Assembly (NCBI GenBank): GCA_963675365.2
Contig: CAXXVA010000003.1
Location: 186,001 to 250,000 of the forward strand
Origin: CAXXOK01 sp963675365
GTDB taxonomy: Bacteria; Bacillota; Clostridia; Christensenellales; Aristaeellaceae
DNA length: 64,000 nucleotides
Direction of reading: 5' to 3'
The notes beneath the pieces are model-generated. The model was not told the DNA's origin and searched no databases. It saw only the letters and a program-made list of their open reading frames with translations. Of the stretch, positions 1 to 8,203 are shown one piece after another (within the stretch, counting starts at the first letter, position 1; each line of letters opens with the position of its first letter). A program made the position numbers and the translations under genes.

Positions 1-206
1 CACCGCGCCGGTGTTGGTGCGGGTGGTAAAGCTATTTGTATTAACCGAAACCATGAATAAAAACTTTTATCACGCAGACCAATAGCTGCTGAACAAATAT
101 TATTCACGCAAGCGCGAAAAAACACCCATTACTGTCATGAGGGAGACAACCGAATAGTGTAATTGTGGTAAAATCCCTTCTGCGAGCGAGATGGACAGGC
201 GATTGA
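1..206. other. Window-edge segment without a confident gene
   Basis: Downstream of the DeoR-type gene. On the minus strand an open frame begins with ATG at 54-52 and runs off the window edge; its first residues read MVSVNTNSFTTRTNTGAV, with codon use like a real gene and a faint resemblance to flagellin N-termini. No Shine-Dalgarno sequence precedes it and only 18 codons are visible, so it is not called as a gene. Nothing else was recognised. Confidence 0.3.
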
Positions 207-968
207 TCAGGGATGGGCAATTGTTACGCGATCAGAGAACTCCTGAAGCGCTTCTACACTCTGCCGGTCAATCTGTGAATCGGTAATGATCCGATCGACC
301 GCTTCGAGCGGCATAATTTGCATAAAATCAATTTCACCGAATTTGTAGTGATCTGTCAGTACGATGATTTCATCGGCTATTCTCATCATTTCCTGTTTCA
401 CAAGCACAGCGGATTCGTTGGGTTCGCTGACACCGAAATCATATTGCACCTTCCCGCAGAGGAAGAACTTGTTTACCTTATAATTGGCGAGTGATTTTTG
501 AGTCATCTGACCGACAAAGGACAGGGAGCTGCGCAGCATCACACCGCCGACTGTGACGACTTGGATTTTGTCCTTGGATACGAGCGCTTCTGCAATGCGC
601 AGCGAATTGGTCAGAACAGTCATGGATTGGTTTGGCAATGCATGGGCCAGAAACAGGCAGGTAGAGCTCGCGTCGAGAATAATCTGGTCACCTTGCCGAA
701 TGAGTTTAACGGCTTCGTTTGCGATCTCCGTTTTTAAATCGACATTGGAATACTCACGTACGTAATAAGGGATTTCCTGTTGCTTGCTTGCTAGCAGCCG
801 CGCCCCGCCGTGCACGCGCAAGAGCTTTTTCTCGATTTCCAGTTTCCGCAGATCCTGCCGGATCGTTTCTGTGGAAACGCCGCAGAGTTCACTCAGCTCC
901 TTGACTTCGACATATTTGCGGGAACTGATCATATCCAGGATTTCCTGATGCCTTCGGTTTGCTAACAA
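207..968 (-). CDS. DeoR/GlpR-family transcriptional repressor
   Basis: A 253-residue DNA-binding regulator, the normal length for this family. Residues about 6-57 form the DeoR winged helix-turn-helix (SELCGVSTETIRQDLRKLE, then RVHGGA). The rest is the DeoRC sensor domain, a ribose-isomerase-like fold that in known members binds a phosphorylated sugar; its sugar-phosphate loop is LDASST where LDSGTT is common, and ADEIIVLTDHYKF near the C-terminus is typical. The start is TTG with GAGG 9 nt upstream; no ATG is available in frame. The gene diverges from the SDR/glycyl-radical/RbsABC/kinase operon that begins at 1545, and operator-like repeats lie in front of that operon's promoter, so it probably represses the operon until a phosphorylated intermediate accumulates. 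The ligand is unknown. Confidence 0.93.
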   Translation of the reverse strand: MLANRRHQEILDMISSRKYVEVKELSELCGVSTETIRQDLRKLEIEKKLLRVHGGARLLASKQQEIPYYVREYSNVDLKTEIANEAVKLIRQGDQIILDASSTCLFLAHALPNQSMTVLTNSLRIAEALVSKDKIQVVTVGGVMLRSSLSFVGQMTQKSLANYKVNKFFLCGKVQYDFGVSEPNESAVLVKQEMMRIADEIIVLTDHYKFGEIDFMQIMPLEAVDRIITDSQIDRQSVEALQEFSDRVTIAHP

Positions 969-1166
969 ATGCTATCGCCTCGCTTATAAAAGTAGGAGGT
1001 TACGTGCCAATCGCGCTTATCCACCAGCGAATGTATGTGAACCTCTTTATCATCCTTGCAGCGTAATGCCGTGCCTTGCATGTGGTAGCCGCCCTGAGCG
1101 GGGTGCGTATCGTCTGCATATACGCAAACTCCCTGCGGAGTTTTCTCTGAATCGATGTTATTTCCA

Positions 1167-1194
1167 ATCGGATCCGGTGCATTCCGGATCCGAT
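1167..1194. repeat. 11-bp perfect inverted repeat
   Basis: Arms ATCGGATCCGG (1167-1177) and CCGGATCCGAT (1184-1194) enclose a 6-nt spacer. Neither side has a T-run, so it is not a classical terminator. It could be a protein-binding palindrome in the DeoR control region or the remains of a transcript-end hairpin. Confidence 0.6.
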
Positions 1195-1387
1195 GTTTAT
1201 TGCTTGCTGCCTACTTATATAGAATGTTCGCCCTTGCGCTCATAGTACCGTGGGCATATGGGCATACTGCCGATAATCGATCTGGCATTCCCGTACATCT
1301 TCTTATTCGGTACGGCATTCAGTTCTTGTAAATTATGGTTTTTACGTCTTTCGATCGGTATTTCCATAATCTGTACCTATAATATCA

Positions 1388-1457
1388 CAGAAAATCAAGA
1401 AAATCAAAGACTATTTTCTGGTTATTTTGATAAAAACAATAATATACAGAAAATAGT
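1388..1457. promoter_or_regulatory. Operator-like CAGAAAAT repeats
   Basis: CAGAAAAT occurs at 1388-1395. ACTATTTTCTG at 1410-1420 is the exact reverse complement of CAGAAAATAGT at 1447-1457. These three related sites lie 13-80 bases upstream of the -35 box at 1470. Repeated short sites upstream of or overlapping the promoter are how DeoR-family repressors are usually arranged, so this is a candidate operator array for the regulator at 207-968. The palindrome CATTTT-GGT-AAAATG at 1474-1488, inside the promoter spacer, may be a fourth element. Confidence 0.45.
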
Positions 1458-1469
1458 GAAGAATTATCA

Positions 1470-1498
1470 TTGACATTTTGGTAAAATGAAGATATAAT
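1470..1498 (+). promoter_or_regulatory. Sigma-A promoter of the glycyl-radical/sugar operon
   Basis: TTGACA at 1470-1475 and TATAAT at 1493-1498 with a 17-bp spacer, a perfect consensus match. Transcription would start near 1505, giving a leader of about 40 nt before the gene at 1545. Such a strong promoter fits a gene set that is held off by a repressor. Confidence 0.88.
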
Positions 1499-1544
1499 AT
1501 GATTAAATTAAGAAATTCAAAGAAATACTAAGTGGGTATGGTGT

Positions 1545-2300
1545 ATGGAACTTGAAAACAGGGTCGCGGTGGTTACCGGTGCGAATGGGTCAATTGGCAA
1601 GGCAATCTGTTTGGAACTCGCAAAACAAGGCGCTTGCGTAGCGCTTGACTATACTGCCAGACCCGAGACGGCGCAGGAAATCGCAGATGAGATCATCGGT
1701 GCGGGTGGACAGGCAATAGCTGTATGCGCGGATGTTACCAGTCCGGAGGAAACACAAACGCTGATGAAAAGCGTCGCCGACACCTGGGGCGGCGTGGATA
1801 TCGTGGTCAACGTTGCCGGCATTATGGATTCGGCGCCGCTGGAGCAAATGACGTACGAGCAATGGAACCGTGTGATCAATATCAACCTGTCCGGCGCGTT
1901 CAATATTTGCCGGGCGGCTATTGATTATCTAAAGAAAAGCAAATACGGACGCATCATCAGCATCGCCTCACAGGCGGCGTTCCGAGGCTCGATTGCCAAT
2001 TGCAACTATTGCGCGGCGAAGGCTGGCATGGTAGGTATGACCTATGCGCTTGCGCGTGAGCTTGGCAAGTACAACATCACCGTCAACACGGTTTCACCGG
2101 GGCGTGTGATGACGGAATTGCTGGACGCTTACCAGAGCAAGGCCGACCGCGCGACGAATAAATGGATGGAAGAAACTCCGTTGGGCCGCTTCGGCTCCAC
2201 ACAGGATATCGCGGACATGGTTGCCTACCTGGCCTCGGATAAGGCGAACTATATTACCGGCGCCAATATGAACGTCAACGGCGGCATGTTGGTCGGGTAA
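1545..2300 (+). CDS. SDR family oxidoreductase (FabG-like)
   Basis: A 251-residue classical short-chain dehydrogenase/reductase, full length. The N-terminal Rossmann motif is TGANGSIG, followed by NVAG (normally NNAG), the catalytic serine in IISIASQA, and the YCAAK active-site tyrosine/lysine; the C-terminal GANMNVNGGM is typical of the family. It should reduce or oxidise a hydroxyl/keto group on a small substrate with NAD(P)H. The substrate is not readable from sequence; FabG-like naming reflects similarity only. As first gene of an operon with a glycyl radical enzyme, sugar transporter and kinase, a sugar-alcohol or deoxy-sugar intermediate is the more likely substrate than a fatty acyl chain. 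The next gene starts 15 bases after the stop. Confidence 0.9.
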   Translation: MELENRVAVVTGANGSIGKAICLELAKQGACVALDYTARPETAQEIADEIIGAGGQAIAVCADVTSPEETQTLMKSVADTWGGVDIVVNVAGIMDSAPLEQMTYEQWNRVININLSGAFNICRAAIDYLKKSKYGRIISIASQAAFRGSIANCNYCAAKAGMVGMTYALARELGKYNITVNTVSPGRVMTELLDAYQSKADRATNKWMEETPLGRFGSTQDIADMVAYLASDKANYITGANMNVNGGMLVG

Positions 2301-2315
2301 TGTTAAGGAGCGAGC

Positions 2316-3176
2316 ATGCAGCAGGGGATCGTATTTGATATCCAACGGTATTCCATCGACGACGGACCGGGAATCCGCACGGTTGTTTTTTTCAAGGGCT
2401 GTCCTCTTCGATGCCGCTGGTGCGCCAATCCGGAATCGCAGCAGGCAGAGCCGCAGATCCTCTTTAACGAGTCGCTTTGCCGCAGCTGCGGGCGATGCGC
2501 ACAGGCTGGTTTGCAGGGAGATATTGAAGCAAATGCGCGCGCATGCTGGTACGGTGCCCGGCAGTTGTGCGGCCGGACAATGAATGTGGAGCAGGTCATG
2601 GCGGTGGTGCGCCGGGACATGCGATATTACGACAACACTGCCGGCGGTTTAACGCTCTCCGGCGGAGAACCGCTTGTACAGGCAGGGTTTGCGGCCGCGA
2701 TACTTTCGGCCAGCCAGGCCGAGAATATCCATACGGCGATCGAAACAGCGGGCTGCGTCGCATGGGACGCGTTTGAACAGGTGCTCCCTAACCTGGATCT
2801 GGTGTACATGGACGTAAAGCATGTCGATGCTCGCAAGCATAAAGAATTTACCAATGCGGACAATACGCAGATTCTGGACAATTTGCAGCGTCTGCTGGCG
2901 GAATTTGAGAACACGGTCGTGCGGATTCCGTGTATCCCGGGGTTTAACGAAAGCCCAGAGGATATGGAGAAGATTTTCCGTTGTATCGCCAAACGTGGAG
3001 CGCGGAAGGTAGAGGTTTTGCCATTCCACCGGTTTGGAAGTGGCAAATACCGCGAACTGGAACGGGTTTATGCATACGAATCGACACAGCCTCTGAAGGC
3101 CTCGGATATTGCATACGTGCCGGAGTTGGGCGCCCGATACGGGCTTGACGTTTTAATCAGGGAACGCAAGGGTTGA
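2316..3176 (+). CDS. Glycyl radical enzyme activase (radical SAM)
   Basis: A 286-residue radical SAM protein of the PflA type that would install the glycyl radical on the enzyme encoded next. The [4Fe-4S]/SAM motif is GCPLRCRWC (Cys29, Cys33, Cys36) and is preceded by the typical DGPGIRTVVFFKGC. An auxiliary ferredoxin-like insert follows, but it is shortened: Cys55, Cys58, Cys61 and then only Cys77 and Cys85, instead of the eight cysteines of the two-cluster insert in many dehydratase-type activases. The GGEPL motif is present (LSGGEPLVQ). Start ATG with AAGGAG upstream; it lies 28 bases before the glycyl radical enzyme, its likely only client. Confidence 0.93.
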   Translation: MQQGIVFDIQRYSIDDGPGIRTVVFFKGCPLRCRWCANPESQQAEPQILFNESLCRSCGRCAQAGLQGDIEANARACWYGARQLCGRTMNVEQVMAVVRRDMRYYDNTAGGLTLSGGEPLVQAGFAAAILSASQAENIHTAIETAGCVAWDAFEQVLPNLDLVYMDVKHVDARKHKEFTNADNTQILDNLQRLLAEFENTVVRIPCIPGFNESPEDMEKIFRCIAKRGARKVEVLPFHRFGSGKYRELERVYAYESTQPLKASDIAYVPELGARYGLDVLIRERKG

Positions 3177-3204
3177 ATGGACATCACGAAGGGAGAAACG
3201 TTCG

Positions 3205-5613
3205 ATGAATGAGAGAATTCGAGTCCTGCGCAAGAAGCTCTTTGACGTGGAACATACAATTTGCGCCGAGCGCGCCAGACTGTTTACCGAGTCGATGAAG
3301 ACGACGGAAGGACTGGATAACGCCATACGCCGTGCCACAGGCTTTGCGCATGTACTGTCCAACATGTCGCTGTATATTGGAGACGAAGAGCTGATTGTCG
3401 GAAATCAAGCCAGCCGGCCCAAAGCCGCGCCGGTGTATCCGGAGTATTCAATCCGGTGGGTCTGTAAGGAATTTGAAGGCGATCCCTATTATTTTAACAA
3501 GCGGCCGGCGGATCGCTTTGCGTTCACGCAGGAGACAAAGGACGAGATTTTTAAACTCAGCGAATACTGGATGGGGAAATGCACCTATGACCGCTATCCG
3601 GAACTTGAACCTGAAAGCTGCAAAATCGCCCGCGGGGCCGGTGTGGTCACAGTAGCCACAACCTCCGGGCTTGGCAATTACATCGTGGATTATGAAGCGG
3701 TGCTTACAAAGGGCTTGAAGGGCGTTATGGACCACGCGCAGACCCGCATGGACGCATTGGATCTCACAGACGGTGAGAACGTCAAAAAGGAATGGTTCCT
3801 GCGCGCAACCCTGATCGCTTTGCGCGGCGTGATCACGTTTGCAAACCGGCTGGCAGACAAGTGCGAAGAACTGGCGATGAACGCCGCTGCGACGCGCGCG
3901 GCGGAGCTGCGCGGTATCGCCGGGATCCTGCGCCGAGTACCGGAATATCCCGCCCGTAACTTCCGCGAGGGCATACAGAGCGTGTGGATTATTCTGCTGG
4001 CACAGCACATTGAATCCAACGGCAAAGCCATCTCTATCGGACGCTTTGACCAGTTTTTTTGGGATTTGTACAGCGCCGATATTCGGGCGGGTGTGCTGAC
4101 GCGCGCGGACGCGCTGGAGCTGATTGAGGCGTTCTATATCAAGTGCAATGAAATCGCACGTCTGGCGCCCTGGTCGGGCACGGCATTTTTCCAGGGCTAT
4201 CAGCTGTTTATCAACCTGACCGTCGGCGGTGAAAAGCGGGACGGCAGCGACGCGGTGAATGATTTGAGCTGGTTGTGCGTGGACGCGTGCCGCGAATTAA
4301 AGCTTGTCACGCCGTCGGTCTCCATTCGGTACAACGAGAAAACGAGCGATGAGTTTACCGATTACGCGCTTCGGGCGGTGAAAGAGCACGCGGGCGGGCA
4401 GCCAGGTTTTTACGGCGATAAGGCTTTCTACCGGACGCTCAAAATGATGGGCGTCAGCGAGGACGATATCTGGAACTGGGCATCGGTCGGCTGTATCGAA
4501 GCCTGCATTCCCGGCAAGTGGGATTTCGCGGCCAAGGGTCCGTGGCTTAACACCACGCGTGCATTGGAACTAACGCTTAACGACGGCTGCGATCCCGTTT
4601 CAGGCGCGCGCGTCTGCCCGGGGTATGGGACGCTGGAGAGCTTTGCGGATATGGAAACGCTGGCCGTTGCCTATGAAAAAACGCTTTTGTTTTTCATGCG
4701 CCAGCAGGTGATAATCGAAAACATCGACGATCAACTGCGTGTGATGCACGATGTGAACGCCTTCCGCTCCGCGCTGATGGACGATTGTATTGAGCGTGGC
4801 AAAGGCATGATTGAGGGCGGTACGGTGTATTCCTCCGACGGTGGCCCGGTGGTAGGCGTGAATACCTCCGGCGATTCGCTTGCGGCAATCGAGTATGTCG
4901 TGTATAAGCATAAACTGTTGTCGCCCGCACAGTTGCAGCACGCGCTTTTAACGAATTTTGAAGACGATGCCACCGAACCGTCCGGCGGGATGATTCGCAG
5001 TATGCTGCTGGAGCGCCCGCCGAAGTTCGGTAATGATTTGGACGCCGCGGACCAATGGCCGCTGCGTATACAGAATTTCATAGGTTCCAATTATCAACTG
5101 CAGTTTAAAAACTCCCGTTACGGCAAAGGGCCTATCCCCGCAAACTATTCGCTGAACTTAAGCCCCGTGACCGGCAACATCCCCTTTGGCAAAACTGTTG
5201 GCGCGACGGCAGACGGCCGCAAGGCGGGGATGGCGCTCAATAACGGGATTTCACCCTGTAACGGGGTGGAAAAAAACGGTCCGACGGCAGCGGCGAACTC
5301 CGTGGCGAAGATGCCCACGCAGTGGCTGCAAAAGGGCGGCATCTTCAACATGCGATTTTCCGAGCGCACGTTTGACAGCGAGGAAGGCCGCAGGAACATC
5401 GCCGCAATTATACGCGCTCTGTTCGATCAGTACGGGATGGAGGTGCAGTTCAACGTGGTGGGAAACGCTACGCTGAAAGACGCCCAGGAGCACCCGGAAA
5501 ATTACGCGGATTTGATGGTGCGGATTTCGGGGTACTCGGCGCTTTTTACGCCTCTCTCCCGTGAAATTCAAAACGATCTGATCGAGCGCACGGCCTTCGA
5601 TGACGCCAACTAA
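3205..5613 (+). CDS. Glycyl radical enzyme, pyruvate-formate-lyase/dehydratase type
   Basis: An 802-residue, full-length glycyl radical enzyme. The PFL-like barrel fills residues 1-650, with the catalytic thiyl cysteine in VGCIEAC (Cys430, base candidate Glu432). The C-terminal Gly-radical domain carries VRISGYSALF with Gly776. The region SPVTGNIPFGKTVGA and DGRKAG is characteristic of the non-PFL branch that includes B12-independent glycerol and propanediol dehydratases and hydroxyproline dehydratase. Those usually read GCVEP; here the motif is GCIEAC, with Ala-Cys after the glutamate, so the specificity is open. In this operon (sugar uptake, rhamnulokinase-like kinase, SDR) an attractive but unproven role is dehydration of a diol, such as 1,2-propanediol from deoxy-sugar breakdown. 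Strictly anaerobic and oxygen-sensitive. Preceded by a good GGGAG site. Confidence 0.92.
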   Translation: MNERIRVLRKKLFDVEHTICAERARLFTESMKTTEGLDNAIRRATGFAHVLSNMSLYIGDEELIVGNQASRPKAAPVYPEYSIRWVCKEFEGDPYYFNKRPADRFAFTQETKDEIFKLSEYWMGKCTYDRYPELEPESCKIARGAGVVTVATTSGLGNYIVDYEAVLTKGLKGVMDHAQTRMDALDLTDGENVKKEWFLRATLIALRGVITFANRLADKCEELAMNAAATRAAELRGIAGILRRVPEYPARNFREGIQSVWIILLAQHIESNGKAISIGRFDQFFWDLYSADIRAGVLTRADALELIEAFYIKCNEIARLAPWSGTAFFQGYQLFINLTVGGEKRDGSDAVNDLSWLCVDACRELKLVTPSVSIRYNEKTSDEFTDYALRAVKEHAGGQPGFYGDKAFYRTLKMMGVSEDDIWNWASVGCIEACIPGKWDFAAKGPWLNTTRALELTLNDGCDPVSGARVCPGYGTLESFADMETLAVAYEKTLLFFMRQQVIIENIDDQLRVMHDVNAFRSALMDDCIERGKGMIEGGTVYSSDGGPVVGVNTSGDSLAAIEYVVYKHKLLSPAQLQHALLTNFEDDATEPSGGMIRSMLLERPPKFGNDLDAADQWPLRIQNFIGSNYQLQFKNSRYGKGPIPANYSLNLSPVTGNIPFGKTVGATADGRKAGMALNNGISPCNGVEKNGPTAAANSVAKMPTQWLQKGGIFNMRFSERTFDSEEGRRNIAAIIRALFDQYGMEVQFNVVGNATLKDAQEHPENYADLMVRISGYSALFTPLSREIQNDLIERTAFDDAN

Positions 5614-5622
5614 TGAAGAAAA

Positions 5623-5666
5623 CAACCGCGGAAGATGTGCGGAGGTTTTTGCCCCACATGCGGTTG
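5623..5666 (+). promoter_or_regulatory. mRNA stem-loop between glycyl radical enzyme and binding protein genes
   Basis: CAACCGC (5623-5629) pairs with GCGGTTG (5660-5666), and inside it ATGTG (5635-5639) pairs with CACAT (5655-5659), with a 5-nt bulge on the left. No T-run follows, so it is more likely a processing or stability element than a terminator. Together with the stem-loop at 6651-6680 it brackets the binding-protein gene. Confidence 0.55.
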
Positions 5667-5691
5667 AAATAAACAGAAGGAGCTTGGTTTT

Positions 5692-6636
5692 ATGAAGAGG
5701 TTTGCAGGAAAACTGGTTGCTGTTCTACTGGTTACTGTGCTTGCGCTGGCAATGGCCGGCGGAGCCGCGGCGGAGGATACGATGCGGGTTGCGATGATCC
5801 CGCCCGCAATGACGAGCCCGTGGTACGCTTCGGCAATCGCCGGCGCGCAGACCGTGGCCGACGAATTGGGCTACGAATTGATTACGATGGCCCCGGCCAG
5901 CGAGAACGATTATGACGGACAGGTTCGCATTGTGGAAGACCTTGTCACCGGCGGTATCGACGGGCTGATGATCTCGGCAATCAATGCCGAAGCGATTGTC
6001 AAAGCCGTGAAACTGGCAAACGACGCGGGTATCCCCGTTGTGATTTACAACAGCCTGACCGAGCTGGAAGGCTGCGACATCTACTGCTACGTTGGCTACG
6101 AAGAGCAGGCGGGCGCATACAGCATGGGCGAGTACCTGGCGCAAATCAGCGGCGGCTCAGCGCGTATCGCCATTCTGGACGGTCTGCCCGGAGACCATAC
6201 CACCTATCGCAAAAACGGCTTCTCCGAAGCATGTGAAGGCTATGAGGGCATGGAGATCGTCGCTATCGAGGCGGCGGACTGGGATCGTGAAAAGGCGATG
6301 AACGTCGCTACCAATATCCTGACGGCAGATCCCACCGTAAACGCCTTCTTCGCCGAAAGCGATGAAATGGCGCTGGGCGCGGCGCAGGCGGTCAAGTCCA
6401 TCGGCAAAACCGGCGAGATATGGATTTTGTCCATCGACGGCAATCCCAACGCGGTCACCGCAATCAAGAACGGTTTGGTCACCGCGTCCTTCAGCAGCAA
6501 TCCCGAAGGCACCGGTGAAATCGCGATGCAGCAGTTGGATAAGGCCATCAAAGGCGAACCTTCCGAGTCTGTTCTGCAGTTGGTTACCGGCGTTATCATC
6601 GACCTGAGCAACGCGGACGAATATCCGGCCGAATAA
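5692..6636 (+). CDS. Sugar ABC transporter substrate-binding protein (RbsB-like)
   Basis: A 314-residue exported binding protein of the periplasmic-binding-protein type I (ribose/galactose) family. Residues 1-27 are a Sec signal peptide (basic MKR, a hydrophobic run, then GGAAA) with an AxA-type signal peptidase I site and no lipobox cysteine, which is unusual for a monoderm. The mature chain opens MRVAMIPPAMTSPWYASAI, typical of the family, and VAFFAESDEMALGAA-like and SIDGNPNAVTAIKNG segments near the hinge and ligand site are recognisable. It would hand a monosaccharide to the ATPase and permease encoded next. Excellent AAGGAG site. Flanked by mRNA stem-loops on both sides. Confidence 0.93.
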   Translation: MKRFAGKLVAVLLVTVLALAMAGGAAAEDTMRVAMIPPAMTSPWYASAIAGAQTVADELGYELITMAPASENDYDGQVRIVEDLVTGGIDGLMISAINAEAIVKAVKLANDAGIPVVIYNSLTELEGCDIYCYVGYEEQAGAYSMGEYLAQISGGSARIAILDGLPGDHTTYRKNGFSEACEGYEGMEIVAIEAADWDREKAMNVATNILTADPTVNAFFAESDEMALGAAQAVKSIGKTGEIWILSIDGNPNAVTAIKNGLVTASFSSNPEGTGEIAMQQLDKAIKGEPSESVLQLVTGVIIDLSNADEYPAE

Positions 6637-6650
6637 AAAACGGCAAAGAA

Positions 6651-6680
6651 ATCCGGCGGCAATGCAAATTGCCGCCGGAT
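6651..6680 (+). promoter_or_regulatory. GNRA-capped stem-loop after the binding-protein gene
   Basis: A perfect 13-bp stem, ATCCGGCGGCAAT (6651-6663) with ATTGCCGCCGGAT (6668-6680), closed by the tetraloop GCAA. No T-run follows and the next ribosome binding site (CAGGAG) begins just after it. Such hairpins typically protect the upstream message from 3'-5' decay and so raise binding protein over membrane components. Confidence 0.8.
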
Positions 6681-6694
6681 AACAGGAGTTAATC

Positions 6695-8203
6695 ATGGCA
6701 GAACCAATTTTGAAAATGTCCGGCATCTGCAAGCAATTCCCGGGTGTTTGCGCGCTTAACAATGCGAGTATCAATGTTGAGGAAAATGAGGTGCATATCC
6801 TCGTTGGCGAAAACGGCGCGGGCAAATCCACGCTGATGAAGATACTCGCCGGTGCGTTTCACAGGGACAGCGGTACGATTGAGTTCTATGGACGGCAGTT
6901 GGAGAACGCGACTCCCAGAGCGATGTTGGACGCCGGGATCAGCATTATCTATCAGGAGTTTAATTTGATCCCGCATCTTAGCGTAGCGGAAAATATCTAT
7001 CTGGGACGCGAAGAGCAATTTGTGGATCGTTTCGGTAAAATCCACTGGAAGAAGCTGTATCATAAAGCGCAGGAGACGCTGGACCAGCTTGATATCCATA
7101 TCAACGTACGCGCAAAAATCAAAACGCTGAGCGTCGCCCAGCAGCAGATGGTGGAAATCGCCAAAGCGCTTTCCCTCAATTCCAAGCTGATAATTATGGA
7201 CGAGCCGACAGCGGCGCTTTCCGAAAATGAAATTAAAACGCTCTTTGAAAATATCCGCAAGATCAAGGAAACGGGCGTTTCCATTATATACATTTCCCAC
7301 CGGCTGGAGGAATTTTCGCAGATCGGCGACCGTGTGACGGTCATGCGCGACAGCGAAACCATCAAGACGCTGTGTATTCAAGATACGAATGTCAATGAAT
7401 TGATCCGCCTGATGGTCGGCCGTGATATCGTGGATATGTACCCGAAGGTGAAGGTTGAACCGGGTGACGAGGTACTCCGGGTGGAGCATTTAAATCGCAA
7501 TGGCGTTCTTCACGATATTTCTTTCAGCCTCCGCAAGGGCGAGGTTCTGGGTATCTGCGGATTAATGGGCGCTGGGCGAACGGAGTTGGCGCGCGCGATT
7601 TTCGGCGCGGATCCCATTGACGCGGGTAAGCTGTTCATCGAAGGGGAGGAGGTCATTATCCGCAATCCCCGGTCGGCCATTAACGCCGGCGTCAGCCTGT
7701 TGACCGAGGATCGCAAGGATCAGGGACTTATTTTGAAGATGAGTGTCGGCAAAAACATCACGCTGCCGAGCCTGGACAAGTTCAAACGGGTATTTCACCT
7801 GAACTTGAAAGCGGAAACGGAATCGGTCAACCAGTCGATTCAATCGCTGAAGATCAAAACGCCTTCGCACAAAAAAAGGGCGCGTGATCTTTCCGGCGGC
7901 AACCAGCAAAAAGTCATCATCGCCAAGTGGCTGATGACCAAGTCCAAAATTTTTATTTTTGATGAGCCGACGCGCGGTATTGACGTTGGAGCGAAGTGCG
8001 AAGTTTATAATCTGATGAACCAATTGGCGATGCAAGGCGCGGGGATCATCCTGATTTCCTCCGACCTGCCGGAGCTTTTGGGGATGAGCGACAGGATTCT
8101 TACGCTTTGCCGCGGCGAGGTGATCACCGAGCTGCCGGCGGAAGATGCGACACAAGAACGTGTATTATATTATGCTGCAGGTGGAGGGAAATACATTGAA
8201 TAA
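6695..8203 (+). CDS. Sugar ABC transporter ATP-binding protein (RbsA/MglA type)
   Basis: A 502-residue protein with two fused nucleotide-binding domains, the usual CUT2 layout. Domain 1 has Walker A GENGAGKST (about residue 39), signature LSVAQQQ, Walker B IIMDEPTAAL and switch histidine in YISHRLEE. Domain 2 has the family's natural degenerate Walker A, GLMGAGRTE, with intact LSGGNQQK and FDEPTRGID. It energises import of the sugar bound by the preceding protein through the permease that follows. The stop overlaps the permease start by 8 bases when the permease begins at TTG 8196, implying translational coupling. Confidence 0.95.
   Translation: MAEPILKMSGICKQFPGVCALNNASINVEENEVHILVGENGAGKSTLMKILAGAFHRDSGTIEFYGRQLENATPRAMLDAGISIIYQEFNLIPHLSVAENIYLGREEQFVDRFGKIHWKKLYHKAQETLDQLDIHINVRAKIKTLSVAQQQMVEIAKALSLNSKLIIMDEPTAALSENEIKTLFENIRKIKETGVSIIYISHRLEEFSQIGDRVTVMRDSETIKTLCIQDTNVNELIRLMVGRDIVDMYPKVKVEPGDEVLRVEHLNRNGVLHDISFSLRKGEVLGICGLMGAGRTELARAIFGADPIDAGKLFIEGEEVIIRNPRSAINAGVSLLTEDRKDQGLILKMSVGKNITLPSLDKFKRVFHLNLKAETESVNQSIQSLKIKTPSHKKRARDLSGGNQQKVIIAKWLMTKSKIFIFDEPTRGIDVGAKCEVYNLMNQLAMQGAGIILISSDLPELLGMSDRILTLCRGEVITELPAEDATQERVLYYAAGGGKYIE

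Larger units (their letters stand above)
969..1469. other. Divergent regulatory intergenic region
   Basis: About 500 bases without a supported gene between the DeoR-type gene and the promoter of the operon starting at 1545. It holds an 11-bp inverted repeat at 1167-1194 and AT-rich repeats at 1388-1457. A 71-codon open frame at 1258-1473 is AT-rich, lacks a ribosome binding site and covers the repeats, so it is not treated as coding. No clear promoter for the DeoR gene was found. Confidence 0.6.

Noticed and set aside
1..54. Start of a flagellin-like gene on the minus strand
   Set aside because: Only 18 codons are visible, with no ribosome binding site; resemblance is too weak for a call.
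1258..1473. 71-codon open frame on the plus strand upstream of the SDR gene
   Set aside because: AT-rich, no ribosome binding site, and it spans the operator-like repeats and touches the promoter.
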